64,000 nucleotides of DNA from Ceratobasidium sp. AG-K (GCA_037039685.1 JAWNGF010000009.1:248001-312000); one strand, 5' to 3'. Shown: positions 34,800-46,242, counted from the stretch's first letter. Translations and numbers: made by a program. The notes: generated by a model not told the origin, from the sequence alone.

Positions 34800-36137
34800 T
34801 CATCTCAGCTGATGCAATTCGCTCAAGACTTCATCTAGCTCCTCGTCACCCTCGTCCCGCTCATCTAGACCCAGTCCCATTGCCAAGCCTAGGGCAACTC
34901 GCGCAGCGGCCTTGCGTCGTTCCTCATGATCCTCGATTGTGCCAATTTCAAGGCGCATATTTTCTAATGTTCCCAGAATGGAAGTTAGGTCGAACCCGCC
35001 TGGTGCGTCTTCACTTTGTCCAAATATACGCTCAGCGGTAGCATGAACATCCACGGAAGAGGGAAGTGCCATGTCCGAGTTCGCCTCTGGTGGAGCGGAG
35101 AGGAAATCGGTAAAATCGTCTTCAAAACCGGGTACTAGAGATTCACGGTTAGGCTCTTCGGGCGCCACGGCTGGGTTACTACGCTCTTGTGGGGCCCATG
35201 AGCCATCGCTGTCTAGCCACGCATCCAGCTCCGCCAGGCTATGCGAGCGCGAATGGGGGCTTGCACCAAATAGAGAAGGGTGGTCTGGCGGAGCGGTCTC
35301 GGATACGGCAAAAGAGTGTTCAAAAGTCGTGGTGGGCGAGTCATCTTGGAACTCGGATGCCACAGCGCCTCGTCGCAACCCACCATGTGGCGTGCGAACC
35401 ATAGATGGCCACATTACCATGTTGAGAGCTTCTAGTATTCGAGGTATACCACGTACATCTAGTGGTTAAGAATCAAATAAATCATTGCGGTCCTCGTTTG
35501 ATCGGGGGTGATAACACTGGTACGCACCATACTGTAGACCCTCGGACTGAGCTTCTTGACTGACAGTGTCTTCGCCGTCCACGTACTCGAAATTGTGATT
35601 GGAAAAGAACTGCTCGATACTGTCAAAGGATTCCAGCAATGATGTTGTGTCATTGTTGGATGGGAGTGCTACGGCAATAGCTACTTCCGCGTTATGCGCA
35701 GTGTATGCCTCCTTCATGGAAAGGAATATTTCGCGGTATGGCTATACACGACTCAGCATGATACTATTACAGACCACTAAAGCCCACCTCGTTTTTCCGA
35801 AATACGAATATCAAAGCCGGAACACGCTCGTCTTCTGTCTCTGGTGGCCAGAGAGGCTTGGCTGGCGGCTTGGATACTTCATGAAGGTATAAATGCACAG
35901 GCGCAGTGTAGTACTTGTTCTTGATCGTCCATTCCACGTACGATCCATCTTTGGGGTTAGGAGTTAAGGGGTGAGAAGCAAGAGGTGTTATTTCTGTAGA
36001 CAAAGGTTCCATCCACGTTAGTGAAATGAATGAATATAATATCGCTTACGCCGAACTAACTCGAGATTATGAGCGAGGTCTTCGGACACAACAAGGATGC
36101 GGCAAGCAGGAGATAGCGAGAGCTCAGTGGGATCCAT
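34800..36137 (-). CDS. AAGAB/Irc6-like adaptin-binding protein
   Basis: Members of this family (human AAGAB/p34, yeast Irc6) bind alpha and gamma adaptins and chaperone assembly of AP-1 and AP-2 clathrin adaptors. Four exons (36137-36050, 35993-35788, 35741-35528, 35458-34800) give 388 residues. The N-terminal pseudo-GTPase half is visible: CRILVVSEDLAHNLELVRQI, then VEWTIKNKYYTAPVHLYL, VPALIFVFRKNE, and VAIAVALPSNNDTTSLLESF with FEYVDGED. The link GIPRILEALNMVMWPSMVR matches the end of that domain. The C-terminal adaptin-binding tail is acidic and ends in a helical repeat (RVALGLAMGLGLDERDEGDE). The call is by motif order and is good but not certain. The 3' end is convergent with Cdc37, 91 bp apart. 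Confidence 0.78.
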
Positions 36138-36290
36138 CGGCCTCGATTTTCACCAGACGCTTAGAATTTGGTATAAAGTGTGACGATTGTGGGAGTGGTT
36201 GTGGCAAATGGAAGAATGTGTGGGTAATAGACCAATTTAAGCGCTTATATAGCGGACTTATCTATTTAATAAATGAGGTTCTCAATCAGT

Positions 36291-36371
36291 GCCTGGCTAG
36301 CTCAATCGGTAGAGCGTGAGACTCTTAAAACAGTCATCTCAAGGTTGTGGGTTCGACCCCCACGTTAGGCT
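36291..36371 (+). tRNA. tRNA-Lys(CTT) with an 8-nt intron, pair 2 left
   Basis: All 81 bases match the copy at 10458, including the intron. A T4 terminator follows after AAAGGGAAATA. Confidence 0.93.
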
Positions 36372-36611
36372 AAAGGGAAATATTTTGTATGTTTGACTTG
36401 TGGAGAATTTTTGGTTGCAAGCGACGGTTAGCTGGTGTTTCGGGACTTCGTGCTTAGTCGAGGAGCTGTTTGCCAGACATTAAAAGTGTGTTTATCAATC
36501 CATCTTAAGCGGGCCGAGAAGAATTCCTGGCACTTGCGTCCTCCACCCAAGCGAGGAAAAAAGCGATTGTACGAGATGTGAGGTATAAAATTGCACAAAA
36601 GTATTTCCTTT

Positions 36612-36692
36612 AGCCTAACGTGGGGGTCGAACCCACAACCTTGAGATGACTGTTTTAAGAGTCTCACGCTCTACCGATTGAGCTAGCCAGGC
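36612..36692 (-). tRNA. tRNA-Lys(CTT) with an 8-nt intron, pair 2 right
   Basis: Fourth identical copy, facing the one at 36291 across a 240-bp spacer that contains no gene. Its 3' flank (AAAGGAAATACTTTTGTGC) shares ACTTTTGTGC with the right-hand copy of pair 1. Confidence 0.93.
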
Positions 36693-36794
36693 GCTAGGAT
36701 CGAAAGCTCTAGGGTGATAATACTCACTTCAATTGTAAATTAAACCAATATGGTAACTGTCAGGTCACGAGGCGAATTGCCCAATCCATCGCCA

Positions 36795-37748
36795 ATGTCT
36801 CCTCACATTCTTCTCCTCAAAGCCTCCGACGAGACCAATGCCTCGGATCCGTACCAACACACGCTCTCATCGCGTGGACTGAGTTCGACAATAATACCAA
36901 CCCTGTCCCGCATCAATACCGACCCGGACCAACTCACGGACATCATTGGCCGAGGTGGAGGAGCGGAATACGGAGGGGTGATCGTAACCTCCACGCGAGC
37001 CGTTGACGCATGGGCAAACGCATCCAGGGTGGCAAGTGAGCTCGTCTATGCTGTGTAGTTTGCACATATTCACAATCGGGCTAGAAACCGAGCGGTCTTG
37101 GAATTCTGTGCCGTTCTACGTCGTCGGACCCCGCACTGAGAAGCAGCTGCTCGACTTGCGGGAGTATTCGACATCGGGGCGGTGGATCCCCGGTCCTGAA
37201 CTTGTTCTGGGTGCCAAAGAGTCCGGAACAGGGGAGTCGTTGGCTAGGTTTATTCGCGCTGATTATCCCGCTCGTGATTGCAAACTTCCGCTCCTATACC
37301 TAACTGGGGACAAGAACGCAGGCGGAATTGAGGCTGGGCTCGAAGAATCTGGAATTGGGGTGCGAATGGTGCAGGTGTATGCGACATGTGCTTCACCCAC
37401 TTTCGAATATGATTTCGAACGGTGCATTGGGGGGAGGCAGGGTGAGTTTCCTAAAACGGGGCGTTTACGGTGCGTTGAGCGTGCCTTCCAGAAACGGATA
37501 TTGTCATTGCGTTCTTTGCGCCCTCGTCTGCTGAACTCGCACTGCCAGTCATGCAGAGGCATTTTAGCATACGGTCTACCCAGCCAGGCAATTCTGACTC
37601 TGAAGCAAAGCCGGTGGTCAAGATAGTCGCGATCGGCCCCACCACAGCTCGCGCATTGTCTGACAAACATCACCTCAAGGTTGATGCGATTAGCACGAAA
37701 CCGGACCCGAAGGCGTTAACAGAAGCTATCCTGTCAGTGTTAAATTAG
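36795..37748 (+). CDS. HEM4: Uroporphyrinogen-III synthase
   Basis: This enzyme closes and inverts ring D of hydroxymethylbilane to form uroporphyrinogen III, the fourth step of haem synthesis, in the cytosol. Three exons (36795-37035, 37085-37441, 37492-37748) give 284 residues, the usual fungal size. Family blocks include HILLLKASDE at the N-terminus, GGVIVTSTRAVDAWA, SVPFYVVGPRTEKQL, LLYLTGDKNAG, VQVYATCASP and VKIVAIGPTTARALSDKHHL near the C-terminus. The fold shows little sequence conservation, but the order is right throughout. The start at 36795 is preferred to an upstream in-frame ATG at 36750 because family proteins begin close to the ILLLK strand. The promoter region also holds the second tRNA pair. 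Confidence 0.9.
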
Positions 37749-37918
37749 CGCTCAACAGTTAATTGGGTATTATTTCTTTATATGTACAGAATTAAACGAA
37801 TTGTGGTATTCAAATTCAGTTTCGACAGCGGGTCATTGATACGTGGTTGTAGATCTCGATCTTGATCTTGACGAGTGGGTACGGGTATAGTTTAGGTTAT
37901 TTGAATCGCCTTGGGTAT

Positions 37919-39185
37919 TCAAACCAGCGCGAGTAACGTGCCGACTAGCGAGCCAACGATAAACGTCGCGGTCACAACGGAAGATTCGGAGCCTAACGTG
38001 CCACGGCTGACTTTGACGACGCCAGAGGTTTGTGTAGGATTTGCAGCAGCCCCACCGATGTACTGCCTCCCAAGGTCGTTGATGACGCCTGTAGGATCCA
38101 TTAGAGCATTGACCTGACCGTTGTTTAGCTTTGACGGATATAGAAAACAAACCAACACCTACATCATTGATGACTGGATCCTTCATGGCTCCAAACCACG
38201 CATAGCGATGAATATAATCCTGCTCATCCAGCCAGGCCTGGGTAGTGTTCAGGAACGCAACGGCATCGGCATAGGTGCATTGTTCGGCCCCTTCTTGCTG
38301 TAAGCGAGCAGTAACGTAAGTAAAGCGTGGACAATCCTATAACAACACGCACAAAGTTATGGCATGCAAACTCGGTAAGCCAAATTGGCTTGTCGGGGAA
38401 CGTTGCATGCATATCCTCCTAAATCAAGCGTCAATCAGACACGGAGCACAAGCAAGGTGGAGCCGTACCAGATAAGTGGTAAACTTGGTCGTATTCACAC
38501 CATACCAATCTGCAAATTGTTAGGCTTTTGTGCTAGGGAACAAAGGCATCACTCACGCAACGCCAAAAAGTCATAGTTACATCCTCCGTACCCTTCGCAC
38601 GCGGCTGCAAAATCGATCAGCCATTGCTTGCTTCGGGTTGCTGCGGACATGGCAGGTGATCCCAGGCTAACGTTATATTGCCGGAGAGGCTCCATGTAGG
38701 TTTGCCACCACTGAACGGCCTCGGTGGCAGTTAGGTTGGATTGACCGACTTGCTCGGGTCTGGGCGGGTTAGTGTGAGCTTGATGTGTGTTTCAGCACTT
38801 ACTCGTTCATGCCTAGCACATGCTTAATCCCCTGCGAGGCAATTGTCCTCTCGTTGACGAGACCAGAGAAGGACTCGGCGTTCTTGGGGCCCCAGAACAT
38901 GGGAACGTATTCGAGGTTATCGGCGCCTTTGACCCAGTTGTTGTTGGGTCCCCACGTATAGTACCTGATACACGGTAAATCCATATGTCTGTAAAAGGAA
39001 AAAGGAACATACCAAGAAACCTTGGGCGATTCATACTGAGAAACGTCGGCGTCTCCACCACCCCAGGCAAGACCGGTCTTGTTCAACGGAGTCGAGGGGG
39101 TAGTGGCGTTATCTGGCGTCTGTCGTGGCAGGATAAGAGCATGCGACGAGGCGGCCAGACCGAGCGCCAATAATACAGACAGCAT
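37919..39185 (-). CDS. GH128 endo-beta-1,3-glucanase, probably GPI-anchored
   Basis: Seven exons (39185-39013, 38964-38803, 38759-38557, 38509-38469, 38418-38353, 38297-38163, 38113-37919) give 324 residues. There is a signal peptide (MLSVLLALGLAASSHA). The GH128 (Asl1-like) catalytic fold follows: WYYTWGPNNNW, FVPMFWGP-like YVPMFWGPKNAESF, acid/base Glu in HVLGMNEPEQVGQS, FLALHWYGVN, nucleophile Glu in KPIWLTEFAC, and DYIHRYAWFGAM. A Ser-rich segment and a hydrophobic C-terminus (VVTATFIVGSLVGTLLALV) with no basic tail suggest a GPI signal, so the enzyme likely works on beta-glucan in the fungus's own wall. A TATAAA lies about 50 bp upstream of the ATG. It is divergent from the membrane-protein gene at 39580. 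Confidence 0.92.
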
Positions 39186-39233
39186 AGCGAGAAATAAACG
39201 AGAGCACCGAAACGGAGCCGACTATATGCCCGC

Positions 39234-39239
39234 TTTATA
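39234..39239 (-). promoter_or_regulatory. TATA box of the GH128 gene
   Basis: TATAAA on the minus strand about 50 bp upstream of the ATG at 39185. Confidence 0.5.
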
Positions 39240-39579
39240 CTCTAACAAGTGCCGAAAGTCGTCATGCCAAGGATGGAAGAATGACGTTGGCCACGCTAAA
39301 AGAGTGGCGCGGTGGCGGTGCGCTGGAGCCCAAACCCTAATCACGTGCGTGCGCGACTGATAAGGTCAACTGACCCATCAGGTAATAGCCTGACGACGCG
39401 GGAAGAAGATCAGGCTCATATTCTGTATTCCTCTATAGCTAACAAAGCGCAGCTACTTGCCTCTTGCCGACGGCCACTCGGATGCACGTTGCCCCAACGT
39501 TTTCCTACCCAGTCGCCCTCTGCTAGAGCGGGTCTCTTTGAAACTTGCCTGGTGCAAGCATCTTACGCTCCTTTTGAAC

Positions 39580-40662
39580 ATGGTTGAAATCGTTGTTGGT
39601 AGCAGCACCGGCCGCGCCTCGGACGAGACGTTGGTCGGCCGTGAAGCTGGGCCGTTGCCTGAAAAACAGGGCGAGATTGGATGGGTCGCTCCCGCCGAGG
39701 ACACAACCCGGTCTTTAGACGAGCTCCCAGCACGACACCCCGCCGACCGTTCACCTACACCCACACCCACACCTATTTCCTCTCACCCAAACACCTCTAC
39801 AACTAGCCTCCAATCCCGTTCTTCCGCACTCAAACAGTTCCTCCGGACTCCTCGGCCGCTCCCAAAGATCCACGGCGTGCGGCCTTCGACCATCCTGCGC
39901 GTCGCACTCATCACGCTCACCCTTGTCGGCTCAATCGTCGGATGGATTATCACGGTGACCAAGATGTCCCGTATGAACGAACAAGAATCCGCACTCCCCC
40001 CGCCTCCCACCCAGGAAGGCGAAACAGCAATGCCGGCTCCGGGAACGGCCTTTGAGGAAATGACCAACTCGTCTCTAGTGTTTGTGCACGTCGCATTCGG
40101 CGCGGCGGTCTTGTTCCAGTTGCTCATGCTCGAACGGGGCGTGTACCGGTTGAGAGCAGAACGCTACGCCCATCTCCATCCCGACGAAATGGTCGCCGCA
40201 CTCGCCGGGAACGGGAGCTCTGTCATGGGCCTCGCGCCGTGGAATCGGCCGCCGTTGCCTACATATGCTGCTGCGCTCGGGGTCAGAGGGACCGGAGACG
40301 TCGAGGTGCGTTATTGTCCTTTTCCAACGGGTTCGATTGGGTATTGATGCTTATTGTAGGATAATATTATTGCTGTTCCTCCTCCGCCCGAGTATGGCAA
40401 CACCCGCGGGAGTAGGCTGTTGTTGGCTGGACACCTCCCGCCGAATTTGACCCGTCCGAGTTCGAGCCGGTCTGGACGGGACTCGCAGGGCACGATTAGA
40501 GATGCGCTCGGTCGTCCCGCCGAGGCTTGGAGTCGGCCCGTGAGTTATGGAGAAGACCAGCTACTGCAAAACGCCCGGCGGAGCTTGGATCTCGAGACTG
40601 CGCTCGCCCGATTAGAAGGTCCGGGCGTGGCGCGACCCGAGGCTGCCGTCGTTCGTAGTTAG
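39580..40662 (+). CDS. Fungal membrane protein of unknown function
   Basis: Two exons (39580-40305 and 40360-40662, intron 54 nt GTGCGT...TGTAG) give 342 residues. I do not recognise the family. The N-terminal 100 residues are Pro/Ser/Thr-rich and presumably cytosolic. A first membrane helix (ILRVALITLTLVGSIVGWII) is followed by a loop of about 45 residues with one NSS glycosylation site, then a second helix (LVFVHVAFGAAVLFQLLML). The C-terminal half is Pro/Arg-rich with the motif AVPPPPEYGNTRGSRLLLAG, which resembles cytosolic tails with PPxY ubiquitin-ligase docking sites (PPPPEY here). The two-helix hairpin suggests both ends are in the cytosol. Coding status is supported by a long frame, good splice sites and protein-like composition. 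Confidence 0.75.
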
Positions 40663-41029
40663 GAACAGCTCACGATGTGCGCGAGTAGAGATTACTTTGC
40701 GCGCAGGTAGATGTTCACCGTACATGGTTTCTTGATTCGGACACTCGTTATCGTACTGTACGCGATAATGCTCTTGGATTCGTGTTGTACATTTATCCAT
40801 ATCCGTTCGTTCTAGTTTTGGGCCAAAGCAATTGATTAACTTTCTATTCGAGTGAATCGTGATTGATTCGAACACGGGAAAAAAGACAACAAAGAAAGTT
40901 CGATAGGGTAGATTACGAGAGTAATGAGTGACCAAGTGGGTGAATGCAGGAATCGTGTCCATGAGATGCGTACAAAAAAAGTCCAGCAAAAAGTCTATGA
41001 ACCAAACGATGTCTTTGTCCAAGTCAAGT
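40663..41029. other. Intergenic, convergent 3' ends
   Basis: AT-rich 367-bp spacer with the 3' UTRs of the membrane-protein gene and the LEA-2 gene. Nothing else seen. Confidence 0.5.
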
Positions 41030-42391
41030 TTAACCAGCGCTGGACGGGAGCTCGATCGGGCAGGCTGCATCTGCGATTTGTGTACCGGCCGTGGGCTTGC
41101 CGATCAACCCCGCGATGGACATCTCCAGCACGAGGCGGAGTTGGAGAGCTGCGTCATCAGGGTTAGCAGCGTACTTTTTAACGTGCAATGTGCGTACCGG
41201 GTCGTAATCCACCGGTGACTTGAGACTTGTTCTTGCATGCGTTGTAAAAGTTGAGCCCTAGCCAAATCGAGTTAGAGCTGCAAGTGTGTTGAGAAGGGAC
41301 TCACAAGTGATGTCTGACGAGTTGGCAGCCTCGTAGGAAAAGGTCACTGGGACCTTGATGGGTGTATAGGCTTTGGCGGGCACAGTGTATCCTCCTAGAT
41401 CACCCTCGGCTACTAGGCGTGAGGTGGAAACGTCGTAGACAGTTGCGTGGATATTGTTGAAATGCAGAGGCAGTACGACTTGGCTACCGGTGTCCACTGT
41501 CGAGACAAACGTTAGCGCAGAACACGAATGAATGGCCGTGGCTAACCCTGAAGAGAAATCAAAGCATCAAACGAAAAGTTGGCAGGCGTGCGTGAAAATT
41601 GGGCGTTTCCTCCGTCGGACGTTGCGTTGAGCGGCGCATCGCCCAAGAATCCAAAGCCAGGGACTCGAGGGATAAATATAGCCAACAAGATACCGATTCT
41701 GCAAACCATGAGCACCAACTCGCGCGAAAGCGACTGCACTTACACGGCACATAGTATGAAAAGCCCAATGACCAACACCTTTCTCGTCGCCCAGTGGATC
41801 CCACACAGCCCTCGCTGGTCGCGATTAAATTCTCTCCATTTTCCTCCGGCGCTCTTCCGCGCGGGCCTCTGCACGGCCCGCCTTGGTCATATCACGCAGC
41901 TCGGAGGCCTTCCACTCTGCTCCTAGGGCCGGGACCGTAACGAGCTCGACCTGGTTGGCCGCAGTCGCCTCGGACCCAGTCTCCCGAATCGCGCGGTAAC
42001 TGCTGTGTCGATAAGCAATTGCTGAAAAATAGCACAATTGAACTTACCCGTCGTCTTGCTGCAGCGGACCAGCATAGCGCGGACCAGCGTTGTTGAAGTC
42101 CGCAAAAACATCCCACTCTTCGTCCTTGTTACCAGTACCCAGATCGCCCCGAGCGTCCATGCCATAGTGGGACGTCCTGTCGTATCCCCCTCCGCGTCGG
42201 TTGGTGGTATCGTAGTTTCCGTCGCCGTCGCCGTATTCGTCGGGTCTGAAGAACGACGAGGTCGAGTCTCTGCGGTTGACTGGGACAGGATCTGCGTGTT
42301 GGCGGCGAGACATACTCTCCATGTGGGTCGATGGCCGGCCGTAAAACGACGACACCTGCGATCGGCTGTCTGCGTCGCGCCGAGCAGCCAT
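41030..42391 (-). CDS. LEA-2 domain single-pass membrane protein, one frameshift
   Basis: Six exons (42391-42048, 42002-41744, 41698-41547, 41496-41305, 41257-41198, 41148-41030) total 1126 nt, one base over a multiple of three. The N-terminal 190 residues are hydrophilic and cytosolic. A helix (KVLVIGLFILCAVVIGILLA) crosses the membrane, and the C-terminal 160 residues form a LEA-2-like beta-sandwich (NFSFDALISLQ, VVLPLHFNNIHATVYDV, YTVPAKAYTPIKVPVTFSYE). Fungal proteins of this type sit on vacuole or plasma membranes; yeast Tag1 is one. The frame breaks in a T4 run (A4 on the coding strand) at 41839-41842: removing one A changes a stop into KWREFNRDQRGLCG, which leads straight into the membrane helix. 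The extra base is probably an assembly error. The name is a family-level call. Confidence 0.8.
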
Positions 42392-42556
42392 TTTGTCGGT
42401 GCTTTTTTTGTGAAAGTGTACAAGAAAAGGATCGAGGTGGTCAAGGAGGCGGTGGTGATGGCAGGTGTCAAATGCCCTAGTGTCACGTGCGGCCTTCTCG
42501 CGCTCCCTAAATCACACGTCTCTTTCCCTCAACCGCCACTTGTCCTTTTTATTGCC
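42392..42556. promoter_or_regulatory. 165-bp shared promoter of the LEA-2 and Msp1 genes
   Basis: The two start codons point away from each other with only 165 bp between them, the shortest divergent spacing in the window. No TATA box is evident. Confidence 0.55.
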
Positions 42557-44085
42557 ATGGCCCCGTCCAGAGATGTTAGAAAGATTGCGGTTGATGGTGA
42601 GCCTCTTTCGAGTTTATTCAAGTGATGTATGCTAATGCCGCATGTAGTCGCCATGTTTGCTGTCTCTAATGTAAATTCATTTTACTTCATTTTTCGCGCT
42701 GGCTAAATCGTCATCCAGATAGCACTGTATTATGCATTCAAAGTGAGTACCCAGCTATGTATACGACATATATGCTAAATCTTTGCAGTACGTGATGTCC
42801 TCGCTCGACCCGCACCAAGAAAAGCGCAAAGCCGCTAAAGCCAAGAGCGCACGGGTACTCGACCGGCTAGGTGTCAAACAGCTAGAACTCACCGAATACG
42901 AAGGTACTATCACCAGCCCACCCTACACAACCCCCACACTCACCCCACACTTGCCGGTAGAAATCATCGCAGCCGAAGTCATCCATCCCAACGACATTAC
43001 CACCGGATTCGAGGGTACGCACATGTCCTCCGCATGTTCAACGCTGACACCCAGCAGATATCGGCGGATTGGAACACATTGTGTCCTCGCTGCGCGAGTC
43101 GGTGATTTACCCCCTGTGTTATCCCGAGCTGTTTGCTTCCAATGCGGGGTTGTTGGGTGCGCCCAAGGGTGTGCTGCTCTACGGCCCGCCTGGATGCGGC
43201 AAGACTATGCTGGCCAAAGGTACGTTTAATACTCGTGTTTATCTTGGTTGTTCTCACCTGTGCCCGGTAGCCCTTGCCAAAGAATCCGGCGCCACATTTA
43301 TTAATATTGCCGTTTCGGTACTTACCAACAAATGGTACGGCGAATCCAACAAGCTCGTCGCTGGGCTATTCAGCCTCGCCCGCAAGATGCAACCGAGTAT
43401 TATATTCATCGACGAGATCGACTCATTTTTGGGCGAGCGGGGGAGGGGAGATCACGAAGTGACTGGAATGATGAAGGCGGAATTCATGACGTGGGTCAAA
43501 CCTTCTCGATCATCGGTTGATAATAACTCTGGTCTAGCTTGTGGGACGGCTTGGCTTCTGGAGAAAACACCAGGATCCTCGTTCTAGGTGCTACGAACCG
43601 GCCAAACGACATTGACCAGGCCATCCTCCGACGCATGCCCAAGCGGTTCGCAGTCCGACTGCCAGATATCGAACAACGAACCAAGATCCTCTCGCTCGTA
43701 CGTCCCACCTAACGATCCAAACCCCCACTCATACCCTGGCAGATGCTCAAAAACACCTCGTTTGCACCCGGATTCTCTATCCGCGAGCTCGCACGAAGAA
43801 CCGAGGGTCTCTCTGGAAGCGACCTCAAAGAATCGTGCCGAAACGCAGCCATGGTGCCTGTGCGAGAATACATGCGAAAAAATGGAGGCTCGCACGAGGA
43901 CATGCGCAAGGCACAAGCAGAGGTGCGTGTTCCTTTGTCCCATTTTTCTATTATTAATCCTTCCTATTTAAAAGGGCTTCAAGCTTCGTCCGCTCACAAT
44001 GAACGACTTTTTCTCCCCCGACGGAACGACGCAGCCTGCCCAGGCACCCTACGGCATTGGACTGAATCAAGAATCTCTAGACTAG
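42557..44085 (+). CDS. MSP1: Mitochondrial outer-membrane AAA ATPase Msp1
   Basis: Msp1 (ATAD1) pulls mislocalised tail-anchored proteins and stalled precursors out of the outer mitochondrial membrane. Ten exons (starts 42557, 42648, 42719, 42789, 42961, 43058, 43271, 43538, 43743, 43975) give 362 residues. A short N-terminal membrane helix ([20 protein letters not shown]) is built from three tiny exons. The AAA core is complete: [20 protein letters not shown], Walker [13 protein letters not shown], pore-loop region [11 protein letters not shown], Walker [15 protein letters not shown], sensor [20 protein letters not shown] and sensor-2 helix [16 protein letters not shown]. The C-terminal helices end NQESLD. 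All introns are GT-AG, 43-57 nt. The gene is divergent from the LEA-2 gene. Confidence 0.95.
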
Positions 44086-44162
44086 CATTGTCCCATGGTA
44101 ACATTATCGCATGTGATTTTTATACGTCTGGTTAATATTAATGATTCAACATGACTACATGG

Positions 44163-46242
44163 CTAAACACCGCGCTTGCGAAACCCAAACATGCTTCCGT
44201 CGCTCTCGGTATGCGCCATACCCGTCCACTCGTCCCCTCCATCCCGCACCGGCTGAATGCTCGCAATTTCACGTTCACGGATCGTATCGGCTTCTCCCTG
44301 GGGAATCATCGGACTCCGGCGAGTGCCGTCGCCAAGCTGCCGGGATCGGAGTGCATACACACGGCCAGGCTCGGGCGGAATCAACGTGTCCCGGTACGTT
44401 TCAAGGACGTGCAGCGCGTTTGCCCGGACGTCTTGGATGCTCAGCCGGTACTTGGAAGGCGTCAATCCCTTGCCAAACAGTCTGCTTCGGGTCAGTGGGC
44501 GTCCCCGACTTGGGCGGGACTTACCGATTCACGTGGTTTGCGCAGAGGAGCGCGGTGATGATGTTGAGTATGTGCAGCGGAACGAGGGAGAACGTCCAGG
44601 TATAGTATCGTGCCAGACTAGCGCGCTCGAAATGGATTAACCGGGATTTGCATCCTGGGAGCGCAGAGCGGGGGTAGCACATGGGAGAGGCCGATGCGGA
44701 GTGTTCAGGAGACCAGTACCCGCAGCACTGCAGCTGTAATCGTGTGAGGTGGGTCCATTGGCGCGCATTAAACTTACAGTATATTGCAGAATCATTCGAT
44801 CGCCGTCGCCGTACTTTTGGCTCCAAGCTTGGTCGAGCTTGCTGGGTAGGGCGAATGTAGCGCGACGATACGCCGTGTATCCAATGACGAGCATGGCCGC
44901 AAAGCTGGGCCATAGGAGTACGCAGTAACAGGCGAGAAGTGGTCGGTTGTTGAGTAGGGTTCCGCAGATTCCAAAGAGGGATGTTCCAAAGACGATGAGC
45001 GAGGCGCTCGTGATGGCTGAGTGGGTGAGTACAGCTCAACGTGTGAAGCGGTGGGACGTACTGACGAGGATATCATAGTCGACTATGCGCATAATTGCTG
45101 AATTTGGCCAGACTAGGGCCGCATGAGAGGGTTTATCGAGGTATGTTCGTGGACTCACCTCCGAACCAGGTCATCAATACCAATATCAGCCCTATCAACC
45201 CATAGACAAACACCTGGTCCAACCATTAGCCTTTATCCCGTTACCCGCGTCACTTACCGAACAAACAGACACTAGCAGCGCCCATTTTTCAGGTGTCCAT
45301 ACGCTTGGCGATTCCACAACAGCTCCAGTCTCTCCATACCCTAACAACGGCAACAGGTTTTGATCGTCCAGGTCCCCACGCCCGCTGTTCGCTTTTCGAT
45401 GTGGCAAGCTGATGGGAAAGCGGCGGGTGAATCTGTCCGTGGCAGCATATGTGGCAGCCAGTAGAGCTGGTGAATGTGGGGTTTGTGTACGGAGACCTTC
45501 GTCGGATCCGCCTTCAGAAACTAGGTCGTCCTCTGTATCCTTTGGGACATCCAGGAAGCGAGCGGACTTGGTGGTGCGCCGAGAGAGGGGTTCCACGACT
45601 CCAGTATCGGTATGTGATGGTCTCGAGGCTGCAGTTACAAAAGTCCCTTCAGTTCCAGTTGTATCCCGGCGTGATAGAGTGGATGTTCCTGCAGGTGTCC
45701 CTCCTGGTATCCGAGGTCGGTGGACTCATTATTCACGCCATAATTCCCTGGTTTGGATTGTCCTTTCATCCTGAATGGCTGTGTGAGTTTCACAAACAGC
45801 CCAAGTCTGGTATCCACATTATGTGCGTGTTGGACGTCGTCGTGAACGGCAGCAAAGTTGGGCGTTGGCAGCCGAGTGATGGATTCTCCGGGTGAAATGC
45901 CTGATCCTGGTGCATCCGTAAGAAGGGACGGTAATGGACGGCTATCCAGTCTGGAAAGTGGCAGCGGAGGGGGCGCACTTGGTTGTTCATCCTCGCCTTC
46001 CGAAAAGAGTTCCCGACCCAAGGAAGGCAGCTTGCGTTGTTGGAATTTCCTTGTCTCCTCGAATGGATTTGCGTATGTCTCTTCCCGGCCGATTTTTGCG
46101 TCTTGTCGGCCGGAGTAATGCGCAAACCCGGAATCGAATGGGGGCCTGACACTCGACGACGCACAGAAGACTGTGAAATATCCAGGGCCGAGGATGTGCT
46201 CGATGGGAGGCGAGGCGGATTTCCTAGTGACGGGCTGGCCAT
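44163..46242 (-). CDS. Basidiomycete tetraspanin (Tsp2-like), one frameshift
   Basis: Four membrane helices, in order VFVYGLIGLILVLMTWFG, ITSASLIVFGTSLFGICGTL, ACYCVLLWPSFAAMLVIGY and TWTFSLVPLHILNIITALLC, flank a large loop carrying the tetraspanin CCG motif (LQCCGYWSPEH) and the further Cys pair (MCYPRSALPGC). Resolved exons are 45213-45159, 45097-45062, 45016-44778, 44733-44525 and 44481-44163, plus one ending at 45258. The N-terminal 250 residues are Ser/Pro-rich and cytosolic; exon borders between about 45570 and 45900 are unresolved. The frame breaks at an A5 run (46093-46097): one more A links MASPSLGNPPRLPSS to IGREETYANPFEE. Tetraspanins organise membrane microdomains and are needed for plant penetration in some fungi; no role is shown here. 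Confidence 0.85.

Noticed and set aside
36291..36692. CRISPR-like repeat
   Set aside because: Two inverted tRNA genes, not direct repeats, and the organism is a eukaryote.
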